In this document: in pieces, positions 31,379-39,634 of the stretch
Numbering within the stretch: position 1 is the first letter of the stretch
How the letters are laid out: every line of letters begins with the position of its first letter
From: Protaetiibacter sp. SSC-01
Lineage (GTDB): Bacteria; Actinomycetota; Actinomycetes; Actinomycetales; Microbacteriaceae
Direction: 5' to 3'
Assembly: GCF_014483895.1 (NCBI RefSeq)
Contig: NZ_CP059987.1
Coordinates: forward strand, 682,001-746,000
Length of the DNA stretch: 64,000 nucleotides
Translations under genes and position numbers: made by a program
Notes under the pieces: generated by a model
Told to the model about the DNA's origin: nothing
The model's database searches: none
What the model saw: only the letters and a program-made list of their open reading frames with translations

Positions 31379-32187
31379 GCGGTGCGGTGGGCTCGTCGGC
31401 GGGCTTGTCGTCGGGCGCGGGCCGGCTCGCGGTCGTCGTGCCGGTGTACCAGGAGGCCGCCGGCATCGCGCCGACGCTCGAGGCGCTCGCCGCGCAGCGC
31501 GACGCCGACTTCGATGTGATCTTCGTCGACAACGGCTCGACCGACGGATCGGCGGATGTCATCCGCGCCTTCGCCGCGTCGCACGGCCTGGCGAGGTGGC
31601 GCGTGATCGACGAGCCGCAGAAGGGCACGGGCGCTGCCGCCGACACGGGCATGCGCGCCGCGATCGACGCGGGCGCGACGCTGCTCGCGCGCACCGACGC
31701 CGACTGCCTGCCCCGAGAGGACTGGACGGCCTCCGTGCGCCGCGCCCTCACGCCGCGCGAGGAGGGCGGCCTCGGGCTGCGCCTCGTGGGCGGCGAGCTC
31801 GTCGCGCGCCGCGACGAGGATGTCGGCTGGGCGACGCGTGCCCTGCTGCGCGGCGCTGTGCACCTCGCCGAGGCGTTCGGCCGCATCCGTCCGGGCAACC
31901 GCGGCGACGGGTACCTCGGGCCCTACATGATGGCGGCCGGCTGCAACGTCGGCATCACGGCCGAGCTCTACCTCGCGGCGGGTGGCTTCCCGCGCACCGC
32001 GATCGAGGAGCTGCACGAGGACCGCGCCCTCGTCAACGCCGTGCGCCGCATCACGAGCGACTACGCGCGGAGAGCGGATGTCGTGGTGTTCGGGTCGAGC
32101 CGTCGCGTGCGCGCGTGGGGGCTCCGGCGCACGCTGCTCTGGTACAAGGACCACGCGTACAAGCCCGAAGTGGTCGACATCCGATGA
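31375..32187 (+). CDS. Family 2 glycosyltransferase
   Basis: The 270-residue GT-A enzyme has VVVPVYQEAAGIAPTLEAL, DNGSTDGSADVI, and ARTDADCLP as the DxD-type metal site. It ends with RRTLLWYKDHAYKPEVVD. There are no clear membrane helices, so it acts in the cytoplasm or on the inner membrane face. GTG 31375 overlaps the OleA-like stop. Standard ole clusters do not carry a glycosyltransferase; here it could decorate the hydroxylated product of the neighbouring P450. Acceptor and sugar unknown. Confidence 0.86.
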   Translation: MSGAVGSSAGLSSGAGRLAVVVPVYQEAAGIAPTLEALAAQRDADFDVIFVDNGSTDGSADVIRAFAASHGLARWRVIDEPQKGTGAAADTGMRAAIDAGATLLARTDADCLPREDWTASVRRALTPREEGGLGLRLVGGELVARRDEDVGWATRALLRGAVHLAEAFGRIRPGNRGDGYLGPYMMAAGCNVGITAELYLAAGGFPRTAIEELHEDRALVNAVRRITSDYARRADVVVFGSSRRVRAWGLRRTLLWYKDHAYKPEVVDIR

Positions 32188-33335
32188 CGGCCGAGGTCGC
32201 GACGCGGCGGGACGCGGCGGTAGTGCGCGCGGCGCATCCGTTCGCCTTTCCGCTCGTCTCGGCCGTGCCCGGGCCGGTGCGTCGTGTGCCGGGCCTCGGG
32301 GTGATCGTGAAGGACGCCGCCCTGCTGCGCGGCGTGCTCATGGACTCCGCCCACTTCTCGAAGAACGGACCCGGCGCCCCCAGCGATCTGTGGACGCCCG
32401 TGCTCGGACCGCGCGTGCTGCTCAACATGGAGGGCGCCGATCACCTCGCGCTCCGTCGGCAGCTCGCGCCGCTGTTCTCGCCGTCGTTCGTCGACGGGTT
32501 CGTCGCCGAGAGCCTGGGCGCGGCGACGCGTTCGCTGGCGGCGGCGCTCGCGGCGGGGGAGCCCGTCGATCTCGTCGCCCACGCCCGCCGCGGCGCGAGC
32601 CACGTCATCTCGCGGCTCGTCGGCCTCGAGGAGGGCCGTTTCGACGACGCGATGTTCGCGCGCGTCTCGGCCGTCACCGGCTACGTGACTCTTGCGCGTC
32701 CGCGGCTCGGCCCGCGTCAGCTCGCATCCGCTCGTGCGATCCTCGGCGAGCTCGGCGAGCACGCGGCGCGCGCCTACGCCGGCGACGAGTCGACCGTGCC
32801 CGGACGGATGCGCGCCCTCGGCCTCGACGAGCGCGAGGCTCTCGGGGCGGTCGGCGCGTTCGTGCTGACGGGTACCGAGACGATCGTGTCGTACCTGCCA
32901 CGACTCGTGGCGCTGCTCGTCGACTCGGGGTGGCATGCGCGCATCGCATCCGACCCGGCGCGGGGTGCCCTGGATGCGGCGATCGCGGAGGGGCTGCGGG
33001 TCACGACGCCGTCGCCCGTCATGCTGCGAGCGGTATCAGCGCCGACGCGCATCGGGCCGGTCGCCGTGCGCCCGGGCGACCGCGTCATCCTCGGCACCTA
33101 CTGGGCCGACACGGCGCTCGGCGCCTTCGACCCCGAGGGCAACCCGTCGGCGTCGCTCAAGCAGCTGTGGTTCGGTGCGGGTGCCCACTATTGCCTCGGG
33201 GCGCCGCTCGCGATGGCGCAGATCCGCCTCGCGCTCGACGCCCTGCTCGCGCATCCGGGTCTCCGCATCGAGCGCCGTCGCCCCGCGCGCGGCGTGCTCA
33301 TCCCCTCCTACGCCGAGCTGGTGGTGCGCGCGTGA
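32184..33335 (+). CDS. Cytochrome P450
   Basis: The 383-residue soluble P450 has the heme-binding motif FGAGAHYCLGAPLAMAQ with the thiolate Cys at about residue 335. In the I-helix, AFVLTGTETIVSY replaces the usual AGxDTT with TGTET. An ExxR-like GLRV segment and HLALRRQLAPLFSP are also present. No ferredoxin gene is nearby. ATG 32184 overlaps the GT2 stop. Related in layout to the P450 at 36698-37942. Confidence 0.92.
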   Translation: MTAEVATRRDAAVVRAAHPFAFPLVSAVPGPVRRVPGLGVIVKDAALLRGVLMDSAHFSKNGPGAPSDLWTPVLGPRVLLNMEGADHLALRRQLAPLFSPSFVDGFVAESLGAATRSLAAALAAGEPVDLVAHARRGASHVISRLVGLEEGRFDDAMFARVSAVTGYVTLARPRLGPRQLASARAILGELGEHAARAYAGDESTVPGRMRALGLDEREALGAVGAFVLTGTETIVSYLPRLVALLVDSGWHARIASDPARGALDAAIAEGLRVTTPSPVMLRAVSAPTRIGPVAVRPGDRVILGTYWADTALGAFDPEGNPSASLKQLWFGAGAHYCLGAPLAMAQIRLALDALLAHPGLRIERRRPARGVLIPSYAELVVRA

Positions 33336-34984
33336 GCGACCTCGTGCTGTCGGTGCTGCGCGCGTGCGACGCGACGCCCGACGCCCCTGCGCTCACGGCG
33401 CACGGGCGCACGTGGAGCTACCGCGAGCTCGGCCGCCGCATCCGGAGCATCGCCGCGGGGCTCGCGGATGCCGGCCTCGCCCCCGGCGACCGCGTGCTGT
33501 TCTCGGTGCGCCCCGGCCCCGACGCCGTTACCCTCGCGCTCGGCATCGTCGGCGCGGGCGGCACGGTCGTGTTCGCCGACCCGGGGGCGGGGGAGGCCCT
33601 GTTCCGGGCGCGCGCGAACCTCGCCGCGCCGCGCTGGGTCGCCGCCGAGTCGCTGCTCTACCTCGCAAGCTCCGGGCCGCTGCGTCCGCTCGCACGTCGG
33701 CGCGGGCTCGAGCTCGCGCCCTACGGGCGGCTCGTTCCGGATGCGCGCCACCTCCGCGCGGGACGCTGGCTGCCCGGCGTGCCCCGCGGCGCGCTCGCCC
33801 TCGACCGGCTCGCGGCGGGGCCCGGCCACCCGACTGCCGGCGCCGACACCCGTGATCCCCGCGCCGACCGCGCCGACCGCATCCGCCCCGGCGCCCCCGA
33901 CGACGAGGCGCTCGTCGTGTTCACCTCCGGCACGACCGACGTGCCGAAGGCCGTCGTGCACACGCGCGGCTCACTCGGCGCGGGGCTCGGCGACTTCGCC
34001 GACGGCGTCGGCATCCGCCCCGGCCTGCGCGTGCTCACCGACCAGCTCATGGTCGGCATCCCCGCCCTCATCGGCGGCGCCCACTGGACGATGCCCGCCC
34101 CCGGCCTCGACCCCGGCGCGCGGCCCGAGGCGTACCTCGAGCATCTCGGCGACGCCGAGCTGCTGTTCGCGAGCCCCGCGACGCTCGACGCCATCCTCGC
34201 CGCGCTCGACGCGCGCCCCGAGCTGACGCCCGCGCTCGAGACGATCGTGCTCGGCGGTGCCCCCGTGCTGCCGCCGCTCCTCAGGCGCGCGTTCGAGCGG
34301 ATGCCGGACGTGCGCATCCAAGCCGTCTACGGCATGACCGAGATCCTGCCCGTCGCGATCGCCGACGGCGCCGAGAAGCTCGCCGCGCCCGCGGGTGGGG
34401 GAGATGCGGTCGGCCGCCTCGTGCCGAGCGTGCGCGCACGCATCGACGACGGCGAGCTCGTGCTCTCGGGCGCCGGCCTCGCGCGCGGCTATCTCGCCGA
34501 GTTGCCCGAGCATCCGCTCGCCGAGCTGCACACGGGCGACCTCGCCGAGCTCGACGGCGACCGGCTCGTGCTGTGCGGGCGCGCGAAGGACATGTTCATC
34601 CGCGGCACGCAGAACGTCTACCCGGGCTTGTATGAGCCGCTCATCGCGGGGCTGCCGGGCGTCGCGGATGCGGCGATGGCCGGGGTTCCGGATGCCATCG
34701 GCGACGACCGCATCCTCGTCGCGGTGGTGCCCGCGCTGCATCCGCCCGCCGAGACGAGCACGTCGCATCCTCTCGCCGCCGAGGTGCGCCGCCGGCTGCC
34801 GGGGCTCATCGACGCGGGCGTGCTGCCGGATGCCGTGGTCGCCGTGCCCGCGCTCCCGCGCGCGGGCCGCTCGCGCAAGCTAGACCGCGCGGCCCTCGCG
34901 GGGATGCTCGCGCCGTTCGTTCCACCCGCCGTGGCTGAGTCTGTGTCGGCCGCACCCGTCGCCGACCCGGGGGAGCGCGCATGA
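33332..34984 (+). CDS. AMP-forming acyl ligase-like enzyme, OleC/beta-lactone synthetase type
   Basis: The 550-residue ANL-superfamily enzyme has the P-loop VVFTSGTTDVPKAVVHTRGS, YGMTEILP, and HTGDLAELDGDRLVLCGRAKDM before the mobile C-terminal domain; the last Lys lies in RAGRSRKLDRAAL. FTSGTTDVPKAVVHT fits OleC-type beta-lactone synthetases, which activate a 2-alkyl-3-hydroxy acid and cyclise it. A simple acyl-CoA synthetase is the alternative. GTG 33332 overlaps the P450 stop. Confidence 0.85.
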   Translation: MSDLVLSVLRACDATPDAPALTAHGRTWSYRELGRRIRSIAAGLADAGLAPGDRVLFSVRPGPDAVTLALGIVGAGGTVVFADPGAGEALFRARANLAAPRWVAAESLLYLASSGPLRPLARRRGLELAPYGRLVPDARHLRAGRWLPGVPRGALALDRLAAGPGHPTAGADTRDPRADRADRIRPGAPDDEALVVFTSGTTDVPKAVVHTRGSLGAGLGDFADGVGIRPGLRVLTDQLMVGIPALIGGAHWTMPAPGLDPGARPEAYLEHLGDAELLFASPATLDAILAALDARPELTPALETIVLGGAPVLPPLLRRAFERMPDVRIQAVYGMTEILPVAIADGAEKLAAPAGGGDAVGRLVPSVRARIDDGELVLSGAGLARGYLAELPEHPLAELHTGDLAELDGDRLVLCGRAKDMFIRGTQNVYPGLYEPLIAGLPGVADAAMAGVPDAIGDDRILVAVVPALHPPAETSTSHPLAAEVRRRLPGLIDAGVLPDAVVAVPALPRAGRSRKLDRAALAGMLAPFVPPAVAESVSAAPVADPGERA

Positions 34985-35889
34985 GGATCGCCGTCACAGG
35001 CGCGTCGGGGTTCATCGGCGGCGCCGTCGCCACCGCCCTCGCCGCCGAGGACCACGACGTCACGGGCTTCGGTCGTCGGGCGCGCGGCTGGTCGCATCCG
35101 CGCGCCCGCTACCGGGTGTGGGACATCACCGAGGGGCTGCTCAAGGGCGACCGCGACTTCGACGCCGTCGTGCACTGCGCGGCCCTCGCCGACGACTGGG
35201 CGCCGCTGTCCGAGGCGATGCGCGCCAACCGCACGGGCACGCGGCACGTCGTGGCCAGCTTCCCGGGCGCGCGCATCGTGCACCTGTCGACGTCGTCGGT
35301 GTACGACGCGTTCACGCCGACCGTCATGGCGCGCGAGGACGCGGCGCCCGTGAACCACTTCCTGTCGAGCTACTCGGAGTCGAAGACCTTCGCCGAATTC
35401 GAGGTCGCCGCCGCGGATGCCGTGGTGCTGCGCCCGCACGCCGTCTACGGCCCCGGCGACACGACACTGCTGCCGCGGGTGCTCGAGGCGGTGCGCGGCG
35501 GTCGGCTCGTGCTGCCCGAGGGGGCGCGCGTGCCGCACTCGCTCACGCACGTCGACACGCTCGTGGAGGCGGTGCGGCTGTCGCTCCGCGGCCCGGCGGG
35601 CGTCTACAACGTCGCGGATGCGGAGCCCGTGTCGCTCGCGGACGTGTTGGAGGAGTTCCTCGCCCGCCGCGGGGTGAAGGCGCGCATCGTGCGGCTGCCC
35701 TACGTGGCGGCGTTCCAGGCTGCGGGGCTCGCCGAGCGTGCGGCCCGCATCCGTCGCCGTCGCCCCCGCATCACCCGCTACGCCGTGAGTCAGCTGGGCC
35801 TCGAGCGCACGCTTGACCTGTCGGCGGCCCGCGAGTCGCTCGGCTTCCGCCCGGCCGCCACGACTCTCGCCGGCGCCGAGCTGTGGTAG
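34981..35889 (+). CDS. NAD(P)-dependent reductase/epimerase, OleD-like
   Basis: The 302-residue extended-SDR protein has the cofactor loop VTGASGFIGGAVA, HLSTSSVYD (Ser) and YSESK (Tyr-x3-Lys), then LRPHAVYGPGD. In the ole pathway OleD reduces the ketoacid from OleA to the 3-hydroxy acid used by OleC, which fits the neighbours. The ATG overlaps the OleC-like stop. It is the last gene of the tight operon; the iron box of the next gene begins nine bases later. Confidence 0.85.
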   Translation: MRIAVTGASGFIGGAVATALAAEDHDVTGFGRRARGWSHPRARYRVWDITEGLLKGDRDFDAVVHCAALADDWAPLSEAMRANRTGTRHVVASFPGARIVHLSTSSVYDAFTPTVMAREDAAPVNHFLSSYSESKTFAEFEVAAADAVVLRPHAVYGPGDTTLLPRVLEAVRGGRLVLPEGARVPHSLTHVDTLVEAVRLSLRGPAGVYNVADAEPVSLADVLEEFLARRGVKARIVRLPYVAAFQAAGLAERAARIRRRRPRITRYAVSQLGLERTLDLSAARESLGFRPAATTLAGAELW

Positions 35890-35897
35890 CGGTCGAC

Positions 35898-35917
35898 TAA
35901 GGTTAGGCGAGCCTTAC
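35898..35917 (+). promoter_or_regulatory. DtxR/IdeR-type iron box
   Basis: The sequence around AGGTTAGGCGAGCCT is a dyad close to the consensus for iron-dependent repressors (TTAGGTTAGGCTAACCTAA). It lies 23 bases before the siderophore-interacting-protein start, where such boxes normally lie. Its gene is truncated. Confidence 0.65.
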
Positions 35918-35939
35918 CGCGACCTCGACAGGACGCCCG

Positions 35940-36159
35940 ATGAGTTTCCGCGACGCCCGCAGCTACGACGCCCATGCCCTCCTCGAGGTGGTGCGACGCG
36001 AGCAGGTGACCCCGCACATGGTGCGCGTGACGGTCGCGGGCGACGACCTCGCCGACTTTCCCGACCACGGCTTCGACCACTGGTTCCGCCTGTTCCTGCC
36101 GCGACCCGAGGCGGATGAGGCGCTCGGCCGCCTGCCGAGGAAGGTCGACATCATCGGCA
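35940..36159 (+). pseudogene. Truncated siderophore-interacting protein (FAD-linked ferric reductase family)
   Basis: The frame starts well (LLEVVRREQVTPHMVRVTVA, then FDHWFRLFLPRPEADEALG) and matches the first about 70 residues of the family, up to LPRKVDIIG. There the similarity stops; intact members have about 250-280 residues with an RxYTxR FAD motif that is missing here. The frame then runs on into unrelated sequence until 36374. The break coincides with the end of a DUF222-type fragment on the other strand (36151-36276), so a rearrangement removed the rest. The iron box upstream is intact. Confidence 0.75.
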
Positions 36160-36276
36160 CTCCTCATCGCGCAGCGCGGCCGTCTCCGGGAGGGCAGGCG
36201 GCGCCGACACATCGCCCAGGGAGGCGAGGAAGTCGGCAAGCGGGGTCATGCATCCATGATCCCAGGATTCGAACAT
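36151..36276 (-). pseudogene. N-terminal fragment of a DUF222/HNH endonuclease-type gene
   Basis: Minus-strand frame beginning MFESWDHGCMTPLADFLASL, with a later PPALPETAALRDEE, followed at once by an artefactual stop. Start region and composition resemble the N-termini of the DUF222/HNH (13E12-type) genes that are numerous and mobile in this family. Only about 40 residues remain of the usual 400 or more. Identification rests on pattern memory and is moderate. It ends exactly where the siderophore-interacting gene is broken. The 195 bases upstream (36277-36472) hold nothing recognisable. Confidence 0.5.
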
Positions 36277-36473
36277 ACATACGAGAGTCCGAGCGACATT
36301 CGTGGAAAGGTCGTGGTGGCCCGGGCTGTGGGCGAGAGGCGAGCCCCGGGGCCGACCCGACACGCCGCCCCTAGCCGCACTGCACGACGCTGGCCCCCCG
36401 CCCGATACGAAGCCCGGCATTCGCCCGCGGGTGCTCGAGCCCGCGCCCGCCCGCCGCGCCACCGCCGCTATAC

Positions 36474-36515
36474 CGCTGGTTGAGTAGCCCGCAGAGCGGG
36501 CGTGTCGAAACCAGC
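36474..36515. repeat. Single family A repeat unit
   Basis: CGCTGGTTGAGTAGC, a GCCCGC-AGA-GCGGGC hairpin and GTGTCGAAACCAG: one complete unit with matching outer ends. Confidence 0.8.
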
Positions 36516-36697
36516 CCCGGCAAGCCCCAGCCCCGACCCCCCCCGACCCCGGCCCGACCCCGGCCCGACCCATCCCCAGCCATCCCCGGCAAGCCCCATC
36601 CCCAGCCAGCCCCCGCCAGCCCCCGCCAAGCCCGAGCCCCAGCCCCAGCCCCAGCCCAACCCCAGCCCAACTCAGCCAGCCCCAGCCGGCCCGCCCC
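36515..36697. repeat. C-rich low-complexity tract downstream of a P450 gene
   Basis: The plus strand is a run of short CCCC/AGCC/GACC words, for instance several AGCCCC hexamers in tandem. The other strand is therefore G-run-rich and could form G-quadruplexes in the 3' end of the P450 transcript. No gene is seen; frames here encode only Pro/Ala repeats. Confidence 0.7.
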
Positions 36698-37942
36698 CTA
36701 GACCTTCTCCACCACCAACGACGCATAAGCCGGAATCAGCACCCGACGCCCATACCGCCGAGACACCACGCGGTACCCCCGCCCGTCCCCGACGAGCAGC
36801 TCCAGCACCGCCGCGAGCTCCGCCCGCGCGAGCGGCCCGCCGAGGCACAGGTGCCGCCCGGCCCCGAACCACAACTGCCGGTTGTGCGGCAGGTACGGCC
36901 GGTCCATGCGGAACGCCCCCGCGACGTTGTTGGCCGTCCAGGTGAGCACCATGACGCGGTCGCCGGCGCGCAGCATCCGTCCGGCCACCTCGACGTCGGC
37001 GAGCACGGAGCGTCCGATGAGCGGCGCCGGGCTCGTCACCCGCAGCGCCTCGCGCACGGTGTCGTCGCGGTGCTCGGGGTGGGCGAGCAGCCGCGAAAGC
37101 TCGCCGGAGTCGACGAGGATCGCCGCCATCCGGGCCATCGCGGATGCCGCGGTCTCGGTTCCGGCGACCATGAGCAGCGTCGAGAGCCCCTTGGTCTCCT
37201 GCAGGGTCAGCCCGAGCTCGCGGCACCGCCCGATGACGGTGTCGGGTGCCGCCGAGGAGAAGACGTCGTCGATGTGCCCGGTGAGCTCGTCGACGATGCC
37301 GCGCGCGAGGGCGATCTTGTCGGGCGGCAGCTGCGTGTCGGCGGTCGTGCCGAGGGCGATGGATGCGAGCCGCTCGCCCGTCGCGAAGATGTCGCGGTAG
37401 GCGTCGTCGCCACGCGCGGGGTCGACGGGCAGGCCGAGAAGCTGCGTCACCATCCGTCCGACGAGGATGCGGGAGAGGTCGGCGAGGTCGAGCCGCTCAC
37501 CCGCCTCGAACGCGGCGCGCGCCTCGCGCAGGCGGTCGCCCCACGCGTGCTCGACGAACGCGGCCGACGTGCGCTCGGTGAAGAGCTCCTTGCTGCGGGT
37601 GCGGAGGTCGTGGTGGCCGGGCCCGTCGAAGAGGTCGTACACCCAGTCGCCGAGGATCTGCGCCCACAGGTGCCCCACGCCGCCCTCCGACAGCAGCGTG
37701 AGGTGGGCGGGGTCGTTGAGCAGGTTGCGCGCGACCACCGGGTCGGACGTGATCCACCCGAGCCCCGGCACCTTCATGATGGGCCGAGCGAACTGCCCGA
37801 GCCAGTTGAGCACCGGCAGCGCGGGCCGTGCCGCACGCAGCAGGCGGTGCTCGTGTGCGGCGGCCCCCGACCCGATCCCGTCGGCGATCAGACGGATGCG
37901 GCGCTCGCGCGGGGCGGCGTCCAGTTCGGCGGCGACGGGCAC
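36698..37942 (-). CDS. Cytochrome P450
   Basis: The 414-residue P450 has the heme motif FGAGRHLCLGGPLARAE (Cys at about residue 362), the I-helix VAGTETAASAMARM and an ExxR motif in VREALRV. The N-terminus has no membrane anchor. GTG 37942 lies six bases after TAGGCT (37954-37949), so it is probably leaderless. It is convergent with the OleACD-type operon across the rearranged siderophore region and shares the TETxxS-type I-helix with the P450 there. It may be a second tailoring enzyme of the same product, but this is inference from proximity. Confidence 0.92.
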   Translation of the reverse strand: MPVAAELDAAPRERRIRLIADGIGSGAAAHEHRLLRAARPALPVLNWLGQFARPIMKVPGLGWITSDPVVARNLLNDPAHLTLLSEGGVGHLWAQILGDWVYDLFDGPGHHDLRTRSKELFTERTSAAFVEHAWGDRLREARAAFEAGERLDLADLSRILVGRMVTQLLGLPVDPARGDDAYRDIFATGERLASIALGTTADTQLPPDKIALARGIVDELTGHIDDVFSSAAPDTVIGRCRELGLTLQETKGLSTLLMVAGTETAASAMARMAAILVDSGELSRLLAHPEHRDDTVREALRVTSPAPLIGRSVLADVEVAGRMLRAGDRVMVLTWTANNVAGAFRMDRPYLPHNRQLWFGAGRHLCLGGPLARAELAAVLELLVGDGRGYRVVSRRYGRRVLIPAYASLVVEKV

Positions 37943-37962
37943 GGGGTCAGCCTAGGGGCACC

Positions 37963-38035
37963 CAGGTGGTCGAGCAGCCCCGCGCCCACCCAGGTGGTCG
38001 AGGAGCGCCGCGAAGCGACGCGTCTCGAGACCACC
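37963..38035. repeat. Family B repeats; 37991-38035 identical to 55728-55772
   Basis: A partial copy (CAGGTGGTCGAGCA, 37963-37976) is followed by a full 45-bp unit beginning CAGGTGGTCGAGGAGC and ending CTCGAGACCACC. The full unit is the exact reverse complement of 55728-55772, so identical inverted copies flank the exopolysaccharide region. Confidence 0.85.
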
Positions 38036-38047
38036 CCACGCACAACC

Positions 38048-39499
38048 TCAGTAAGCCCCATTCCGCGCCAACACGGCCTTGAGCGTGCGCCACAGCAGCA
38101 CGACATCGCCGACGAGCGACCAGTTCTCGACGTAGTAGAGGTCGAGGCGGATGCTGTCCTCCCACGACAGCGAGCTGCGTCCGCTGACCTGCCACAGGCC
38201 CGTGAGTCCCGGCCGCACGAGCAGGCGGCGGTGCGCGGCTTCGTCGTACAGCTCGACCTCGCGCGCGAGCGGCGGGCGCGGGCCCACGAGCGACATCGAC
38301 CCGCCGAGCACGTTGAACAGCTGCGGCAGCTCGTCGATCGAGAACCGCCGCATGAAGCGACCGACGGGGGTGACGCGCGGATCGTCCTTGAGCTTGAACA
38401 GCACCTCGTTGCCGGCGTCGCGCTCGCGCTGCAGCAGCTCCCCGAGCCTCGCTTCGGCGTCGACGACCATGCTGCGGAACTTCAGCATCCGGAACTTCTC
38501 GCCGTGCAGGCCGATGCGTTCCTGTTTGAACAGCAGGGGGCCGCGCGAGGTGAGCTTGACGGCGAGCGCGGCGGCGATGAGCACGGGCGACAGCACGATG
38601 ACGAGGAGGAGCGCGCCCAGGTAGTCGAACGCCCGCTTCGTGAAGCGCCCGGCGCCCTCGTAGCGGGGCGTCTCCACGTGCACGAGCGGCAGGCCCGCGA
38701 CGGGGCGGGTGTGGATGCGGGGGCCGGCGACGTCGACGAGGTTCGGCACCATCACGAGGTGCTGCTCGCCCGGGACGAGCGTCCACGACAGTTCCCGCAC
38801 CTCGCGCGCCGACATCCCGTGCCCGGCCGCCATGATGACGGTGTCGGCGTGGTGCTGCTTCATGACGGCTTGCAGTTCGGCCACAGGTTCGACGGGGATG
38901 CCGGATGGCAGGTCGACGATGGCGCCCGGCCGCGTGGTGCACACGGCGACGGGGTAGTACCCGGCCGATGATTGGCGGCGCAGCGTCGCGATGATGTCCC
39001 GCACGTCGCGAGAGCCCCCGACGACGACGCAGCGTGCGCTGTAGCGACCGAGGCGGCGCACCGAGTTGAGCCACTGCCGCCACAGCCACCGCTCCAGCAG
39101 CAGCGCGACGATTCCCGCGGGCAGAGCCACGAGAAGGTACCCGCGGCTGAACTGGATCTGGAAGGCGAACCCGATGATCGCGACGACGCCGAAGAGTTGC
39201 AAGCTCGAGGCGGCGACGCGCTTGTACTCCTCCGGACCCGCGCCGACGATGCGGGATTCCCGGGTGGCTCCGATGGTCAGCACGAGTGCCCACGCGAGTA
39301 CGAGCAAGACCGAGAACATTGTGTAGTTCACCGTGAAGGTCGTCAGCTTCTCGGGAACGCCCACCCGCTCAGAGTCGTCGCCGAACCAGAGGAGCTGAGC
39401 GCCCCATACGGCCCATACGACGACGAAGAAGTCGCTCCAGGCGAGGCGGCGCGCGTATCTGAGGCGCCAGTTCGTCCTCGTAGTCTCCCCAGAACCCAC
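38048..39499 (-). CDS. Polyprenyl-phosphate sugar-1-phosphate transferase (exopolysaccharide priming enzyme)
   Basis: Starts polysaccharide repeat-unit synthesis by moving a sugar-1-phosphate onto undecaprenyl phosphate. The 483-residue product has four N-terminal helices, a nucleotide-binding-like middle region (RCVVVGGSRDVRDI), one more helix, and the catalytic C-terminus with KLTSRGPLLFKQERIG, RMLKFRSM, RRFSIDELPQLFNVL and MSLVGPRPPL. GTG 39499 lies eight bases after TAGGGT. It diverges from the kinase/Wzz gene across 135 bases and opens the exopolysaccharide locus on the opposite strand. Confidence 0.93.
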   Translation of the reverse strand: MGSGETTRTNWRLRYARRLAWSDFFVVVWAVWGAQLLWFGDDSERVGVPEKLTTFTVNYTMFSVLLVLAWALVLTIGATRESRIVGAGPEEYKRVAASSLQLFGVVAIIGFAFQIQFSRGYLLVALPAGIVALLLERWLWRQWLNSVRRLGRYSARCVVVGGSRDVRDIIATLRRQSSAGYYPVAVCTTRPGAIVDLPSGIPVEPVAELQAVMKQHHADTVIMAAGHGMSAREVRELSWTLVPGEQHLVMVPNLVDVAGPRIHTRPVAGLPLVHVETPRYEGAGRFTKRAFDYLGALLLVIVLSPVLIAAALAVKLTSRGPLLFKQERIGLHGEKFRMLKFRSMVVDAEARLGELLQRERDAGNEVLFKLKDDPRVTPVGRFMRRFSIDELPQLFNVLGGSMSLVGPRPPLAREVELYDEAAHRRLLVRPGLTGLWQVSGRSSLSWEDSIRLDLYYVENWSLVGDVVLLWRTLKAVLARNGAY

Positions 39500-39634
39500 G
39501 AAGGGTCACCCTACCCGGGCAGTGTGTCCGGGATGTGACGTGACCTTGAGCCGCCAAACACTGATTGTTCGTCGGCTAGGCTGTCCGAGCGCTGCAGCGG
39601 CGCTCAGGCGTTACCGAGCCCGGAGGTTTACTAC

